DNA of 64,000 bases from Norana najaformis (Eukaryota; Annelida; Clitellata; Crassiclitellata; Hormogastridae). The stretch is from positions 26,974,505-27,038,504 of the forward strand of contig OZ029917.1 of NCBI GenBank assembly GCA_964023275.1, written 5' to 3'. Positions 48,307 through 61,400 of this stretch are shown piece after piece. Numbering within the stretch: the stretch's first letter is position 1; each line of letters begins with the position of its first letter. The notes beneath the pieces were generated by a model, which was given only the letters and a program-made list of their open reading frames with translations, had not been told where the DNA came from and searched no databases. The position numbers were made by a program, and so were the translations under genes.

Positions 48307-48421
48307 GTAGATATCTCGAGCTTACGGTTACGATCTTCAAGTGAGTTGATTGGCTCAAGACTATTTGCCTCAGCACTCGAAATTGAATGCGGAAGAATAG
48401 ATTATAATGTATACACCACTT
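48307..48421 (+). repeat. LINE 3' terminus plus flank, source or partner of 46646-46760
   Basis: This is the 3' end of the second LINE family 1 copy and 85 bases of following sequence. The same sequence is inserted in the LINE coding region 1.7 kb upstream. Confidence 0.9.
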
Positions 48422-48424
48422 AAT

Positions 48425-48895
48425 CACTAATCTTCATACATTATTATTTATATAGGTTTATATGGAGCTCGAAATATGTTGTTGATTAGAAGACTAATAT
48501 AGTAAAACTGTTCTTCTCTTTCAGCGGCTTAAAACCCGAAGGATCTTGGACAGAGCCGGATGAGCAGTTTCTCTGTGTAACCACTTGACCCATCTACGTT
48601 AGGTCTACGTCATAGAAATTTCGCCTCTAAAGCGCGGAAAACCCATCAGCAAATCACAAGTAAATCAACTTCACCATAAATATCGATGTAACGCATAAAC
48701 TTCCCGATACAAAAGCGTGCTTACTCAACAGTGGAAAAATTACTTTCACGTCCACACATATAGGCCAACGTTCCCTGCACGCAACACTATAATGTGAAGA
48801 TAGTTCCTCTGGCCATTCGCCTCTCTAGTGCCAATGGGCGCCCCAGGAACTGCCGGTCAATCTGTAACCTCACGTTCTTATATCAAAGGTTACTG
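48425..48895. other. Sequence without recognised features
   Basis: Short spacer between the LINE family 1 copy and the next LINE fragment. No gene seen. Confidence 0.4.
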
Positions 48896-48899
48896 AGAA

Positions 48900-49135
48900 T
48901 GTTTGGACATAATGCAGGATGGATGACAGTAGAAAAATAAAAAGCGTGATGATGGGAATTATGGACGGAAATGGGAGACGAGGAAGACCTAATAGGGAGT
49001 GGACAGATGATATAAGGGATTGGTGTAAGCAAGACTTGCACGCCTTGATAAGAACAGCACAAGATCGGGAACTGTGGAGACAAGTCACAATGCATGCAGT
49101 GGACACCTACGGGCTCTTGGCCCATGGATCATGAT
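48900..49135 (+). mobile_element. LINE ORF2 C-terminal fragment
   Basis: RMDDSRKIKSVMMGIMDGNG, RRGRPNREWTDDIRDWCKQD and LHALIRTAQDRELWRQVTMH form an unbroken frame to GLLAHGS and a stop, followed by ATGATGATTG. This Gly-Arg-rich end is typical of non-LTR retrotransposons of a clade different from families 1-3. Only the last 75 or so codons are present. Confidence 0.8.
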
Positions 49136-49209
49136 GATTGAGAATCTTAATCGTAATGTCCAGATTTCTACAGTACCCAACGAAATCCACGTCAGCTTGT
49201 TCACCTGCA

Positions 49210-50065
49210 GTGTGAAACCTAATGCCGCAGTTGCAGTCAGGCTTCAGAAAAGACCACCCACCGTGGTAATATCACCGCTGGCGGAATTCTGTGAATTTCG
49301 ATCACTTGAAGCTGCTTTGTTGGACGTAAGCGCAGCGTTTGACACAGTAGACCATAGCACCCATTCATTTATTAAAATCATTTATAAGGCGCCCATCCAA
49401 AGATATCTAATCAGAGGCACTCATTCTTCTTACTCAATTCGGCACTTTATGGAATAGCCTACAGTAGTCGGTCAACCTCTGGAGAGGCTGATCTCCTTTC
49501 TGGATGAACGAGGGACCATCAGCTTCATTCTACGTTGCCCCACAAAGCTCAGTCTTCTGCAGGAAATTCACAGGAAATATTTTCAGCTAAACATAAAATG
49601 TTAGCCTTGCTCCACAGACCTAGATTTTCAGCAGTGCCCTGCAGGCGCTAAATATTCAGATGGCTTATAGGTCTATAAGCTTACATACATACGCATTCTC
49701 TAGCGTGCCTGTGATTACGATCCTATAGTGGGACACTGGGACCAAAGGAGGTCTAATTATACTGGAGAACCTAAACTCCGCTATAAACTTAAGTTTGAAT
49801 GTGGACGCAGCCATTCGAAATGGCGGATGCAGCTGAGAGCTTTATTTAGGGAACTTTATTAATCCTGCGTCCTGCTCAGTCGCTTCTGTCATTTCGTTCT
49901 CAACGTAAAACTTACTTTTTTCAGATTAATTATCTATCCACCGTAGGCTGTCTTGTGGACTGACGTTCTGGATATTGACCTGATTGCAGTTTGGCTTTGA
50001 TGCGCCATCGCTTGATGCCTTGTGTATTCAACACCGGCGCATTAGAATTTTCTAATTAGGCCTAT
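49210..50065 (+). mobile_element. LINE family 2 remnant
   Basis: ALLDVSAAFDTVDHS (49310-49360) is reverse-transcriptase motif A. After decayed sequence, the 3' end (about 49925-50065) reads TATCCACCGTAGGCTGTCTT, GATGCCTTGTGTATTC and CGGCGCATTAGAATTTTC, with TTATTATT following. Internal deletions and stops make it a fossil. Confidence 0.75.
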
Positions 50066-50105
50066 TATTATTATTGTTATTATTATTATTATATTAGTAT
50101 TAATC
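50066..50105. repeat. (ATT)n tail
   Basis: ATT triplets directly after the LINE 3' core. Confidence 0.85.
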
Positions 50106-50118
50106 AATTGCTTCACCG

Positions 50119-51264
50119 TCACAGGCACCTGGCGAACGGAGGAAATGCTTTCGCACACCAAGACACGATCCCAGATAAGCTAAATGTAAGGTCTGCACAT
50201 TTGACATTGCATGAATCATGCAGTCGCTTATAACACAGACTAATGCTGCTCAAGTCCTCACCACTGTTGTGATAATTATAATATACAACAAATGGATGAA
50301 GAGTGGCCTGTGAATTGTCCCAGTGGCGTCCTTGCACAACACCTTGGACAATAAATGAATAATTTTCTGTGGTCAACAAGAATGATGCACTGCTCAGATT
50401 AAAAATTTTCTTTGAGTCTGCCAATGTATGCTGTTTGTGATTTACTGGTGAAGTACTTTACTTTTCTGATGGATGTGTGGTCAGTACAAGAATTACAAGA
50501 ACTTTGTTAATCTGACCCACCAATAAGATGACTTTGATTACTTTGCAACATCACATGGAAAAGTTCCTTTGATGGTACTGGGAGAACTGTGAAGCACCTG
50601 GCTATAAGTGCTAGTCTGCAAGCTGCCATCGAGGATCAGATTTAAACCCACATGCTTTACATGATTTTGAAATGAAAACATTGAAAGTATTCATTTCTTC
50701 AGGATTACAAAAGCCTCAGGTGAACAGCATGTAAAAGACTTCAAGTTGGACGAGTGGTACAGTGCAGCCAAGACAATTTCTGGAAACAGTAGCCATCATG
50801 TCCCAGTGTCAAAGAGTTTGATAATGATGCAAAGAATATCTTTGGACTCATTTGGAATTGTTGCACCAGTAACTGACATTGATGATTGTAACAAACTGGA
50901 ATATTGGACAGAGGAATCACAGCAAACAACTGAGGACAGATTGGATGTCACTACCTAACAACCAACCAGGGCTGTATGTGGCAGCAATATATGATCAAAA
51001 GTGGTACACTGGGTGACAACAGATCGGCCAGACAAAGGAGAAGATATACTCATCAAATTCATGACAGGTAAACAAAGGAAGGGAAGCTATCATCTGGCTT
51101 GGCCAAGACATGGTGACATATGCTGGGTTCCATTCCAACATGACCTTCATTTTGTGCAAGCACCTCGAGCACGTAGTAATAGCACACGTCAGTACCAGCT
51201 GGATGATTCAGTATGGAAGACTGTAACAACAAAATTTTCATCTTATGTACAGAAAAACTTTTAA
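50119..51264. mobile_element. Remnant of a multicopy coding element with its 5' half inverted
   Basis: 50119-50424, read on the minus strand, gives LTTENYSFIVQGVVQGRHWD, NSQATLHPFVVYYNYHNSGE and DLSSISLCYKRLHDSCNVK. From about 50485 the plus strand gives YKNYKNFVNLTHQ, FATSHGKVPFDGTGRTVKHL and later IKFMTGKQRKGSYHLAWPRH, GDICWVPFQHDL. From memory these blocks belong to one widespread uncharacterised invertebrate family, in that N-to-C order and normally on one strand. Here the N-terminal part is therefore flipped, with the junction at about 50425-50485. Stops and frameshifts are present (for example at YTG-stop near 51016). Downstream to about 52 kb may be its 3' untranslated part. Confidence 0.6.
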
Positions 51265-51269
51265 AATAT

Positions 51270-52255
51270 ATGATGCTCTATGCATAAATGACATTATCTT
51301 GATATCATTAGATGTTTGTCAGTTTCACAGAATATGTCATCATATGTACTTAGACCACCAAAAAAACATGAAATTTTATTCATAAATTCACTTTAAATAT
51401 GATAAAAAATGTTTATGTTAACTGTATTTTTAGTAAAATTACTTAGATATGTTGCAATATAGTTTAAAAAGTTACCAGAGTGGTTTCACAGTTTTGATAT
51501 TGATATATTTGGGTCACAAGTCTGTCAAATACCACATATAATTGCAACTCGTGACACCAAAAAATGACCATGTTTGACAAACTGAAAAACTCCTTAAAAC
51601 AAAAAACCCCATCAGGATTTTTGGAACACTTATCAATTGATCTATGCTCTATCAGAAAATGCAATAAAAAATAATATTTTTATGACCCTTTTTGGGAATT
51701 TTTTTCTCTTTGACCCCACTTGTCAGATTTGGTGAACTTTGACCTACTATATCCAGCAGATGTGAATAAGTAATCAAGTCAAACTTTGCCAAGTAATTGC
51801 CAGCCACATAGACAGTATACATATAAAAATTGAATGCATTTTGCCTGGTACATTTGGAGATATTGATCACTGAATATTACAAAATTTAGAAATAAAATGA
51901 ATATGAAGGCACTTTTGACATTTAATACAGCTGAAATTATGCGACACATTAAAATAATTATTACATTTTTGTAATCTATGCAAGAAACTGTACAAATAGG
52001 GGAAAAATCATCTAATTTAGTCTAACAGTTCTAGATATCTAGATATCAGTTCTCAAAAAAGTGGACATCACGAAGTTTCGCGAAATGTCTTCGGAGGGTG
52101 GGGTCACGGAATCAACGATATCTTGTAAAGTATTGAAAATATTGCAGAAAAAATTTGGGCTTTTCCATCCAATACATCTTGCAATATGTGGTTAAAATTT
52201 CAGCCAATTCTGAGATGGTCGAGTGGGAACTTTTCTCAGAACTGTTTGAGTTGAG
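51270..52255. other. AT-rich sequence without a gene
   Basis: Possibly the 3' part of the preceding element. No open frame of note. Confidence 0.35.
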
Positions 52256-52257
52256 CT

Positions 52258-53928
52258 GAAATGACCCAGTTGATAGGGACAAATACACGGTTTAAGCATG
52301 AAAACAGACCTCGATACACAAGGAAGGTACCAGAAGATACAGGGATATATGAGATAGACTACATCTTGGTAAGACATAGATACAAGAACAATGTTATGAA
52401 CTCATGAGCATACCCAGATGCTGATGCTGATACGGATCACAATATGGTCATGATGTCGGTATCACTCACCCTAAAGAATGTGAAACATAAGATCAGAAAG
52501 AGACGTTGGGACATAGAAAAACTCAAAAAGTTTGGACAACAATTTGCTTATGCGGTGGACCAATGGATTATGGATAAGAGACAGGGAACAGTGAATTAAA
52601 AGTGGGAACAAATGAAGAATGTTATTACAACTGAGGCAAAGCAGATAGTGGGATTCAAGAATAGACCACAACCAAAGAAACCATGGGTTACAAATGAAAT
52701 GATACAGAAAATGGAAGAGAGAAGGAAAGTAAAGAATCAAAGCACAGAACTGGCAAAGATGGAATACAGAAGACTGAACAAAGAACTGAGGAGAACCACT
52801 GAGGAAGCCAAAGAACGTTGGTGGTAAGAACAATGCATTGGAGGATCTTCAGAAACAGGAAGACATGATAAGGTTGACAACAAGATACAGGAGCTGAAGA
52901 AAAAGGAAAGTCGGAAAAGTACAACCATAAAGGATGCAAAGGGGAATATACTAACAGATGAAAAAGAGATAAGAGAAAGATGGAAAGAATACACTGAGGA
53001 ACTATCTGACAAAGACAACGGGGCCAACAGAGAAAAGAGATGGATGAAATCACCAAGGAACCTGAAGATGATGAAGAGATGGGACCTGGATTGTTGAGGC
53101 AGGAAAAGGCAATAGAAGAATTGAAGTATGGAAAGTCTGAAGGTATAGATGAAATACCCGCTGAGATGTTGAAAAACCTGGGAGAAAAGGCAACAGCAAA
53201 ATTGGTAACAATGTGCCAACAGATATATACGACTGGAGAGTGGCCAAAGGATTTTACGCAAACAGTGATGGTACGTTTACAAAAAAGGCAAATGCAAATG
53301 AATGCAGTGATCACAGGACAATAAGCCTCATACCACATGCGTCAAAGATCATGTTGAAAATCTTAACTCAAAGGGTGGAAAGTAAAGCAGAAACTATACA
53401 AGTTATAGGAAAGGATCAGTTTGGATTCAGAAGAGGAAGGGGAACAAGAGACGCAATTGGAGTCCTAAGAAAGGTGGGGGAGAGACATTTACAACATGGG
53501 AAAGATCTGTTTATCTGCTTTGTGGATTATGAAAAGGCCTTTGACAGAGTGAATTGGTGCAAACTCATGGCAATACTCAAAAAGATCGGAGTAGATTGGA
53601 AGGACAGACGGCTAATAAGAAACTTGTACATGGAACAGTCAGTGGTAGCGAGAGTAAAGGGAATAAACTCACAACCTGGAGGAGTCAGACAAGGTTGCCC
53701 ACTATCACCCTTACTGTTCAACATTTACATACAGATATTGGTCATAGAAGCGTTAGAGAATGTAGATGATCAGGCAATGGTAGCAGATACCAATGCTGGA
53801 CTACAAAGAATAATGGATGCATTGAACAAAAAATCGGAAGAATATGGTATGAAGATAAATAAAAACAAACTCTTGGACCTGCCTAATGGCAGAACATTGA
53901 AGAAGAGCCGAGCCCAAAGTTGTAAATA
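52258..53928 (+). mobile_element. RTE-like non-LTR retrotransposon, defective reverse transcriptase
   Basis: The end of the endonuclease is visible (YEIDYILVRHRYKNNV, DADTDHNMVMMSVSLTL), then a charged linker (KKPWVTNEMIQKMEERRKVK). The reverse transcriptase includes EAIEELKYGKSEG-type, DHRTISLIPHASKIMLKILT, DQFGFRRGRGTRDAIGVL, CFVDYEKAFDRVNW (motif A, about 53517-53558) and GVRQGCPLSPLLFNIYIQ (motif B, about 53682-53735). Immediately afterwards VIEALENVDDQAMVADTNAG shows that the block holding the F-A-D-D motif was largely deleted. Stops and frameshifts (about 52600, 52828, 53075, 53325) confirm it is dead. The frame ends at 53928 without the usual C-terminus. Confidence 0.85.
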
Positions 53929-53929
53929 A

Positions 53930-55440
53930 ATCAACATTTCGTGTTATCCACAATTTTGAATTGCACGTTCTTACGCTGTATCAACAAATTTGTTGGTGTT
54001 AAACGATATAATTGTGTTATCAGTTTCTTGATAAAGCAGCTAATTTACATTTAAAACGATTGGTGCTGGAATGGATTGAGCATCCTTTTCATGTTAACCC
54101 ACGCGTTTTCCCTGTACATGGGATATAGCCGTAGTGGAAAGGTTGGCATTTTGGATTGCCATATCGGCTGAAGGTTGCCTACCTTCCTGAATTGGGCAAT
54201 TGGCTAACTGCACTCCCAATCCCTTGTGGCCTCTGCCTGAACAACAGGTTGGTGCGAGTGGTAGCTAGTCTTTGTTTGGGACTTGATTTCTGCCACCTAT
54301 CAACTGTAGATGCAGGCACATAGTTGGCCCAGACGGTCACCCCTGGCTAGTTAGTAAACTGTCCAAGGAATGCTTCACACCTTAATGACATTAAATGGCA
54401 GTCAGTCCACTGTGACGATTCATATAGGAATCCAAGGGTCTTCTATTGACCGATGTCAAACACTTTGATAGTGCAACACAGAGAAATGTCATATGGGGTA
54501 AACAACGAGAGCTATAGTTGGGTGTTCGGGTGTAATTTTTAGTGGAATTGCATCATAAACATTAACATCCAATTGCAATTTATGTTCAAATGAAAGAAAT
54601 ACCTAAAAGAAAATATATGCAAGTCACTAATATCAGCACTAAAGCAAGACAAATAACCAGACATTAAAATACCTGGACATTCCTTAACTCACAGTCAAAG
54701 AAAAAACCAGACAGTTATCCACTGAAAGTCCCAGATTGCATACAGACTTGTCAATTAACAACCTTTTAGACTTCATGGGCTGTTCATTAGTTAACTACAG
54801 CAACTCTTGTAATCATAATTATGTTGAATTTATTCAACAAGTTGTAAAGTATTTATAAGCTTTCATAATTTAGTTATATCCTCAAATATCTTAATATACC
54901 AGATATCGAAAGAAGTCAGAAAATGCCAAAAAATGTTATTTAACAAGTGGTGAAATATTCACTTTTACAATTTACATAAAGTTACATTACACAGTTTTCT
55001 TGATATGCTGACAATTAAAACACAGCAAAAGACAGCTGTTTCATGATTGGTTACATCTTTAGATATCGACCTCGTTCTGACTTTCAGAAGTAGTGGATAT
55101 TCTATTCATACATAATTATGCTAAAGAATTTAAAGTATAAGCTACATTTCTAAACACAGTTTGATAACAGCAGACTATGGTTGTTGCTCAAGACATACAA
55201 TTTTGTTAATATATAATTAAAGCAGTCACTGTGGCCAACTTTAGTCTGACCACTATAAAAGGTTACTATGCCAAACAGTTTATACCCTAGAACATTCTGC
55301 CAAATTAGTGTGTGCGCAAGTGTGTGTGTAAATATGTCTGCTATTAACAGACACTAGTTTAAAAGGAAAAGTAATTATTTAAAAATTTGTTAGAAGTAAT
55401 ACATAAATACAGAATTGACTTTTCAGAAAAGAATTTATCA
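53930..55440. other. Sequence between the RTE-like element and RMND1, without recognised genes
   Basis: 54080-54480 is slightly GC-richer and repeat-like. The remainder is AT-rich and would contain the 3' UTR of RMND1 (minus strand) next to 55442. Confidence 0.4.
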
Positions 55441-55441
55441 G

Positions 55442-58400
55442 TCAGTCTTTCTGTGTTTGCTCTAGGTCCTCGTCTTTTACGTTCCAGTAATACTTCTCAA
55501 CCAAGTGGAAAACTTGAAAGACAACCTAGAATATCAAAATCAAACATTTCACAGTAACAAAATCAGAGGAATGACTAGAGTGTAGAGTAAAACAGACAAA
55601 ATTTACTGACAAGTGTTAGCTGACAGCAGGGCAAAGCAATGGTTCATTCTTAAATACCTTGGTCGCTTACAGCCTTCAAAGCAGAACTCAACTACGTCTC
55701 AGGAAATCAGTTATAAACTCACAGGGATATATAGTCCAAATGTTAAAGGTAAGAACAACTGACCAGTATCTTTTAACTCATATTCTAAAGCAAACAAAAT
55801 TAAGTTATTAACACTTATAAACAACACAGTGCCGTTTCATCATTGGCAAAGCAGGATTAAAATTTCTAGTGTAACTTTAAATCACATAACGATACCTTCA
55901 AGAAGGGCTGCTGTTGTGTTTGAATTTCAGCTTAGACTCTTCTACATTTGAACCACATCCCCAAAGACTTAATAATGAGGTGTGCAGTAAAAGACAGATT
56001 CCTTATCAGGCCTTACAATCAAACTGAATACTAGTATCAAGGCTACAGACCTCGATAAGAATGAGGAAGATAATCATCAGCTCAAGACGTGTGTGGTGCT
56101 TGTCTTTGAGATGATCCCTCAGAAGTTCAGTCAGTTCAACGCACTGACCTAATTTCTCATTCATAACCTACACATCAAGTTAATTACAAATATACAACAC
56201 ACATCTGACCCTCACTACTGTCTTCATCTTTTTTCTGTTTTCAATAAGAAAAAAAGTGATTTAGAAACTTATAAATACGACCAATGAGTTACCCTTAAAT
56301 TTTGTTTTCGTAGCAAACTATTTTTTATTCCTGTATACACCTACAAAGTAGAAGGAACAAAACAAGCTAATATGCATTTAATTATCATGCTTTTCCTTTT
56401 TCTCCATTGAATTCTGAACAACCCTACTCTATATGCCGGCAATTTCAGTTTTTTACATTACTATACCTAATGCCATTTGAGGAATTGTAAACTGTGAAAT
56501 ACCCGAGTGCGTCTGGAAATGTTGAGATGGTTGCACGTTTTGCTGTAAATTTTCTCTAAGTTGTCACGATCCCAGTAGAAGTCCGGCGTGTCAAGAAGAT
56601 CTGAACTAAGATTGATGAGATGACTAAATAAAACCAAAACAAGGACATTCATTATTTCTTCAGATGCATCCTACTGACTTCTACATCAGTTCATTAAGTC
56701 ACAGATGCAGCCAACATTTAAAGAAGGGATTTTTTAAAATATAAAAATTATATAACTGGAATTAATAACATCCTTAATAGTCAGATACGTTTGTCTGCCT
56801 TTTGGTAATGCTAGATCATTATTTAATCACATGGACTTGTGGCTGTGTAGAGAAGGATAGTTCCAGAGACCCTCATTAGGCCAGGCATGACAAAGAACAG
56901 ATGGGAGGAATGGAAGGAACAGCATGCAGTACATGAGCTCATGGTATCGAGCCAGTCAAAAGCCTGTTATCTTTCAACTGGCTTTACTGTTCAAGTGACT
57001 GGATAAGCAGCAATATTGTTAACAACAGGCATATTCACCAATAAAAATAATCAGCTGATAGAAGATGCCTGAATCACACAGTTCTTATTCCTTGGGTGGG
57101 TTGCCCTACCAGGGAAAAGAGTCATTTACTTGAACCCAGTGGAAAAGGACAATAAAAAACAGGTCTGTGAAGTTCTGCCAATCAATGCAGATTATTTCAT
57201 ATTGGTTAATAGTAATGGAGGATGCTAATGCCTGTGCTTGAACTGCAGGCCAGAGAACGGTGGCTAAATATGACACAAACAAGTCAGCACACTGCTTTGT
57301 TCTGATGACCTCTGCAACTTAAAGCTCTATTCTTTAAGATCTCTTGGTCGACATCAGCGAAGAAGCAAGACAACTTCCATTTCTTTCCAGCAGCCATCTA
57401 CGTCCATCCAGCTATTCAACGTAAAATTTGTCCACAGCACCTTCATAGAACCAGACTTGCGGTTCCAAACAATTTTCTTCCAATTTATTTTTGAACCACT
57501 CTTGAGAGTTAATAATATTTCTTTAGATAAACACTAACAATTATAGCAACAAAACTGCACAACAAGAAACTGCCCAAACCTGAGTGTGAATAGTTCTCCA
57601 GCCTTCTTTAGCACAGCTGCTTCTGACATTCGAATCTTTTTACCATTTTTCAAGTCCTGTTCCATAATGTCAACCATAAACTATAGTCACCGTCAAAATA
57701 CGTCAAAACTTAACAAGGTAACTTTAAAAAACGGCTGAGTCAATGACTTTTTGCCTGGTGGCCTCTTTCACAATGAGGTTCACAGCGCTGGGCTCACTTT
57801 CACCAAAGTGCTCTAATCTACTGTAACAGATGTTACTTCTACTTCTACTTCCAGTGTAGACATCTCTCAGCTCTTCCCCAAATGGAGAAGGTTTTCATTA
57901 TCAACACTCATGATAGTATCTTTTTACCACCTTTTCTATGTGCAAACACAGAAAAACCACAGAAAAACAGTGATGCCTAAACTGACCGAAGGTATTCAAG
58001 CACAAAGTTCCAAAATTATGGTCCATTTAACTGACAAGATCATAGGTTTCAATGAAAGAATGTTTCTCTTTACCTGAACTTAGTTTCCAAAATCCTTCTC
58101 ACCTGTAAGACCCATTCTATAGAGTTGACATACTTCTCAAGAGAGGCCTCCCATATTGCCAATTTCACTACAACAGCACCGAAACTATTAAATAATAGCA
58201 GAGAAAACTAATAATGAAGCAACAAGAGTGACAAGATATATTTCAGGTCTTGTCACTGTATAGTGTGTCCCCTGACAGTTGGTCAAAAAACGTTTGAGAA
58301 AGAAACATTCTGAACTGTTTATTTCAACCATTTTCAAACAGATGACAAGTCCTGCAACTGTCAGAAAAAAATCAATAATTAATAATAATTTGTAATCCAG

Positions 58401-61400
58401 TCTAATAATACTTGACAATAAATGAAGCAATAAGGGTTCTAATCTAATCTGCTGCATTCAGTTTTAAGCTCTTCAGTTAGGTGACTGACCAGAAAGAGAC
58501 AGAGCATTGCTGAAGGCAAACATCTCAAGCTGCTGAGCAAATCGATCTTCCAGTGTTGTCAATGATCGAAGGTGTATCTCCCCACTCGTGAACACTGTCT
58601 TATTACTAAATGTATAAAAGCACAAACTGTTAGGGTACAAAAACGTTCCTCAGCCACCAGTCATAGTAAGTGAAGAGAAGGTAATAGAAGGACAGACACA
58701 GCACAGTAAGGTAAAGACAGTTAAAGCACAGTAAAATAAGGTAAACTAAAGAAAGTATATTAAAGGCAAAAGTAAATTATGGTAAGGCAATACAAAGTTA
58801 TTTAAGGTTAGGAAAAATTTATAATGCAAGACATTTAAAGGTTAGGTCATAAATTGTTTATTATCTAGATATTCTAATTAAGTACATAAATAATAATAAA
58901 CAAGTCATCAGATTATTGATCCTACTCTTGAAAGCGCAAATATATTAAAGGACATCCCAGAAATAGAACCATGGACATGGAGGCAAAAGCAGGACATAAC
59001 AGCAATCAGCTAGCACACCACCAGTAAGGCAAGATTAATTAAGGATAGGTAAGTTATGGTAATCCTTGGGCTTTCACATAATTACACAATACTGTAATCA
59101 CACAATACAATCCCACTTTTGTGCTTACATATACTGGAAGGTCAGATGTAATTAGTCTTCAGAAGCCAAAGTCCAACATACATAATGAGAAAGTGCAACA
59201 AAACAAAGCTGTAGATTTGTTATTTGCATACAGACCCAGTGTAAGTGAACTCAAATTTCTCCAATTCCTCCCTTGTCAAGAGTGCATCATAAGTTCCACT
59301 CTGATAAGGTTGGATGTATTTCAGCAGTGTTTGTTGCTAAAAGTTCAGATTAAACGAAAGGCATACAGAAATCAAAGCACACATCACAGCTCAAGTAGTA
59401 CAGTGCAATCCCATTTATGCGCTACCCATTTACATGTTAATCTGCTTAACACACAGTTGCAGTATGCCTCCCAATGCTACCTATTTAACATGTGAGATGC
59501 ATACACATGAGACAGGCATTTGCCATAAAGCACTACATGGCAGAAAATTTTTTAAATGTTGTAAATTTTTTAAAAATTGTTGGCATATTAGAATGGAACA
59601 TGTAAACACAGAGAGTTATCTAATCGAATTCGAGTAACAATGTCATTGATGTTGCTTATCAACCCTCTGAAAATAGTGATTTCACTATCTTGCATAGCAG
59701 AGATAAACTGTTTCAGCAATATGTTGCTGACGTTGTGCAAAAATGAAAGGAGCCCAACTGAACTATCTGTGAACAATTTGTGGAACTAGATTACAGATGT
59801 TCTGCATGGGATAGGCTAGTTTATCTTCATTGTTTTTGGATGAGATATAAGCCTTTATCACATATGCATATGCTTAAATATTATGACATCATCACCCAGT
59901 ACAAGCCAACACAAACTAGCACTAGCGTCGTATCAAACAATGAAATGCTGTACCTCTTCTTCCTGCATATTCCAGAAGACAACTGATCCTTCCCTGTAAT
60001 TGAGCATGAATTCATAGTTAAGTGAAGCATTACTCTGGAAGTAGGTAAACCAACATATAACTAACACAGAGCCCAAATATTTAACAATCTAACAGCAGCT
60101 GTGGGTCTTCTGCAATCAATTTGCTAATCCTTCCGCATAGTTAACCGTTAACGCTGTCAACCTCTAAGTCATATAGTAAAACAGTCCGCTCAATCATTAT
60201 CCAACCATGTATGGAATGTTTGCCCAGTTGATTATTTACTGTTGTCATTCTTGCTCTTTAACCAACAGATATTTCAGTCCAAGACTTGTAACTTTCAGGT
60301 CCAGCTGTAAAAACAAATTAGAGCCGTACCAATTTTTTACTGTTTGGAGAAACAAAAATAACTGAACACATTGTTTGGCTAAATAACAACTAGTAGGTAA
60401 CAGAAAAAGTAGGATATGCTAAAACTATTTTTATTTTTTAATTCTGAAATAAGATTTAAAAACTAGATAAAAACATTTTAAAATGCTCAATGCAACTCAT
60501 CTGTCTACATTACCTGAGCTTTCAAAAGCCTGCAATCTAAATTTTGAATGTCTTAAATTGTCATTTGACAAGAAAATGATAATCTTATGCTTTCGGCTGC
60601 TAAGTTCTCAACAACTTGGCCGCCCCAGATTGTGATAGAAAATAGAGCATTACAGACTGCATGAAGCAAATATCCAGTAATAAGCAAGTGGTCAGCAACA
60701 GGGCAACTGCATATCATGTTTGATGGATAAAGTGTATTGGAATCTGAAAAAGAGTTTAGAAAATGGCACATTCATGCATTCTGTTGTTGCAGTGCTCATG
60801 AACACAACTTTGTAAATCCCAACAATGCTAAGGTGCACACACAAAATGTGGAGAACACAAGGATTTGAGACAAATGCAAACTGAAGACAATTTGACACAA
60901 GACACCATTTGTTTCTAACATATCTGGAGGAGTTTGCATGGAGCAATGCATTTCATTATGAAAACATTTTCTAAAAAATTCTTTTATGTATTGTGGAAAC
61001 TTACCCACTTTTATAATTTCTTTAAACCAATAAAAAGATTATGAAAACCGTGTGTTATTCTGTTACTTAATGATTTTTTTTTATTATCATACTGGATAAT
61101 TTTGCTGGGCGTGCAGTGAGATTTTTTCTCTAGCAATCTGGTATGGCCATATTATTGATGTTAGCCACTATATGGAGCTTGGGCACATGTTCTCAGGTTT
61201 GGGTACATGTGCCCATTCTATTGTCACCATATGACTGGGTCTGAACTTTTTGATATGCAACTTTCGTTAGGAATCTGCTAATTTCAGTTTCCAGGTCTGT
61301 AGTTACAGATTAAAGCATCATTACCAAAGCAAACTTGAGCTTGAGAAGAATCCAATTTTGCTCAAAATTCAAAATCATCAGATTCTGGAGAACTTGCATG

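Noticed and set aside
52688..53338. Minus-strand frames of 174 and 216 codons opposite the RTE-like element
   Set aside because: They are the complement of the purine-rich LINE coding strand. The plus strand has clear reverse-transcriptase motifs.
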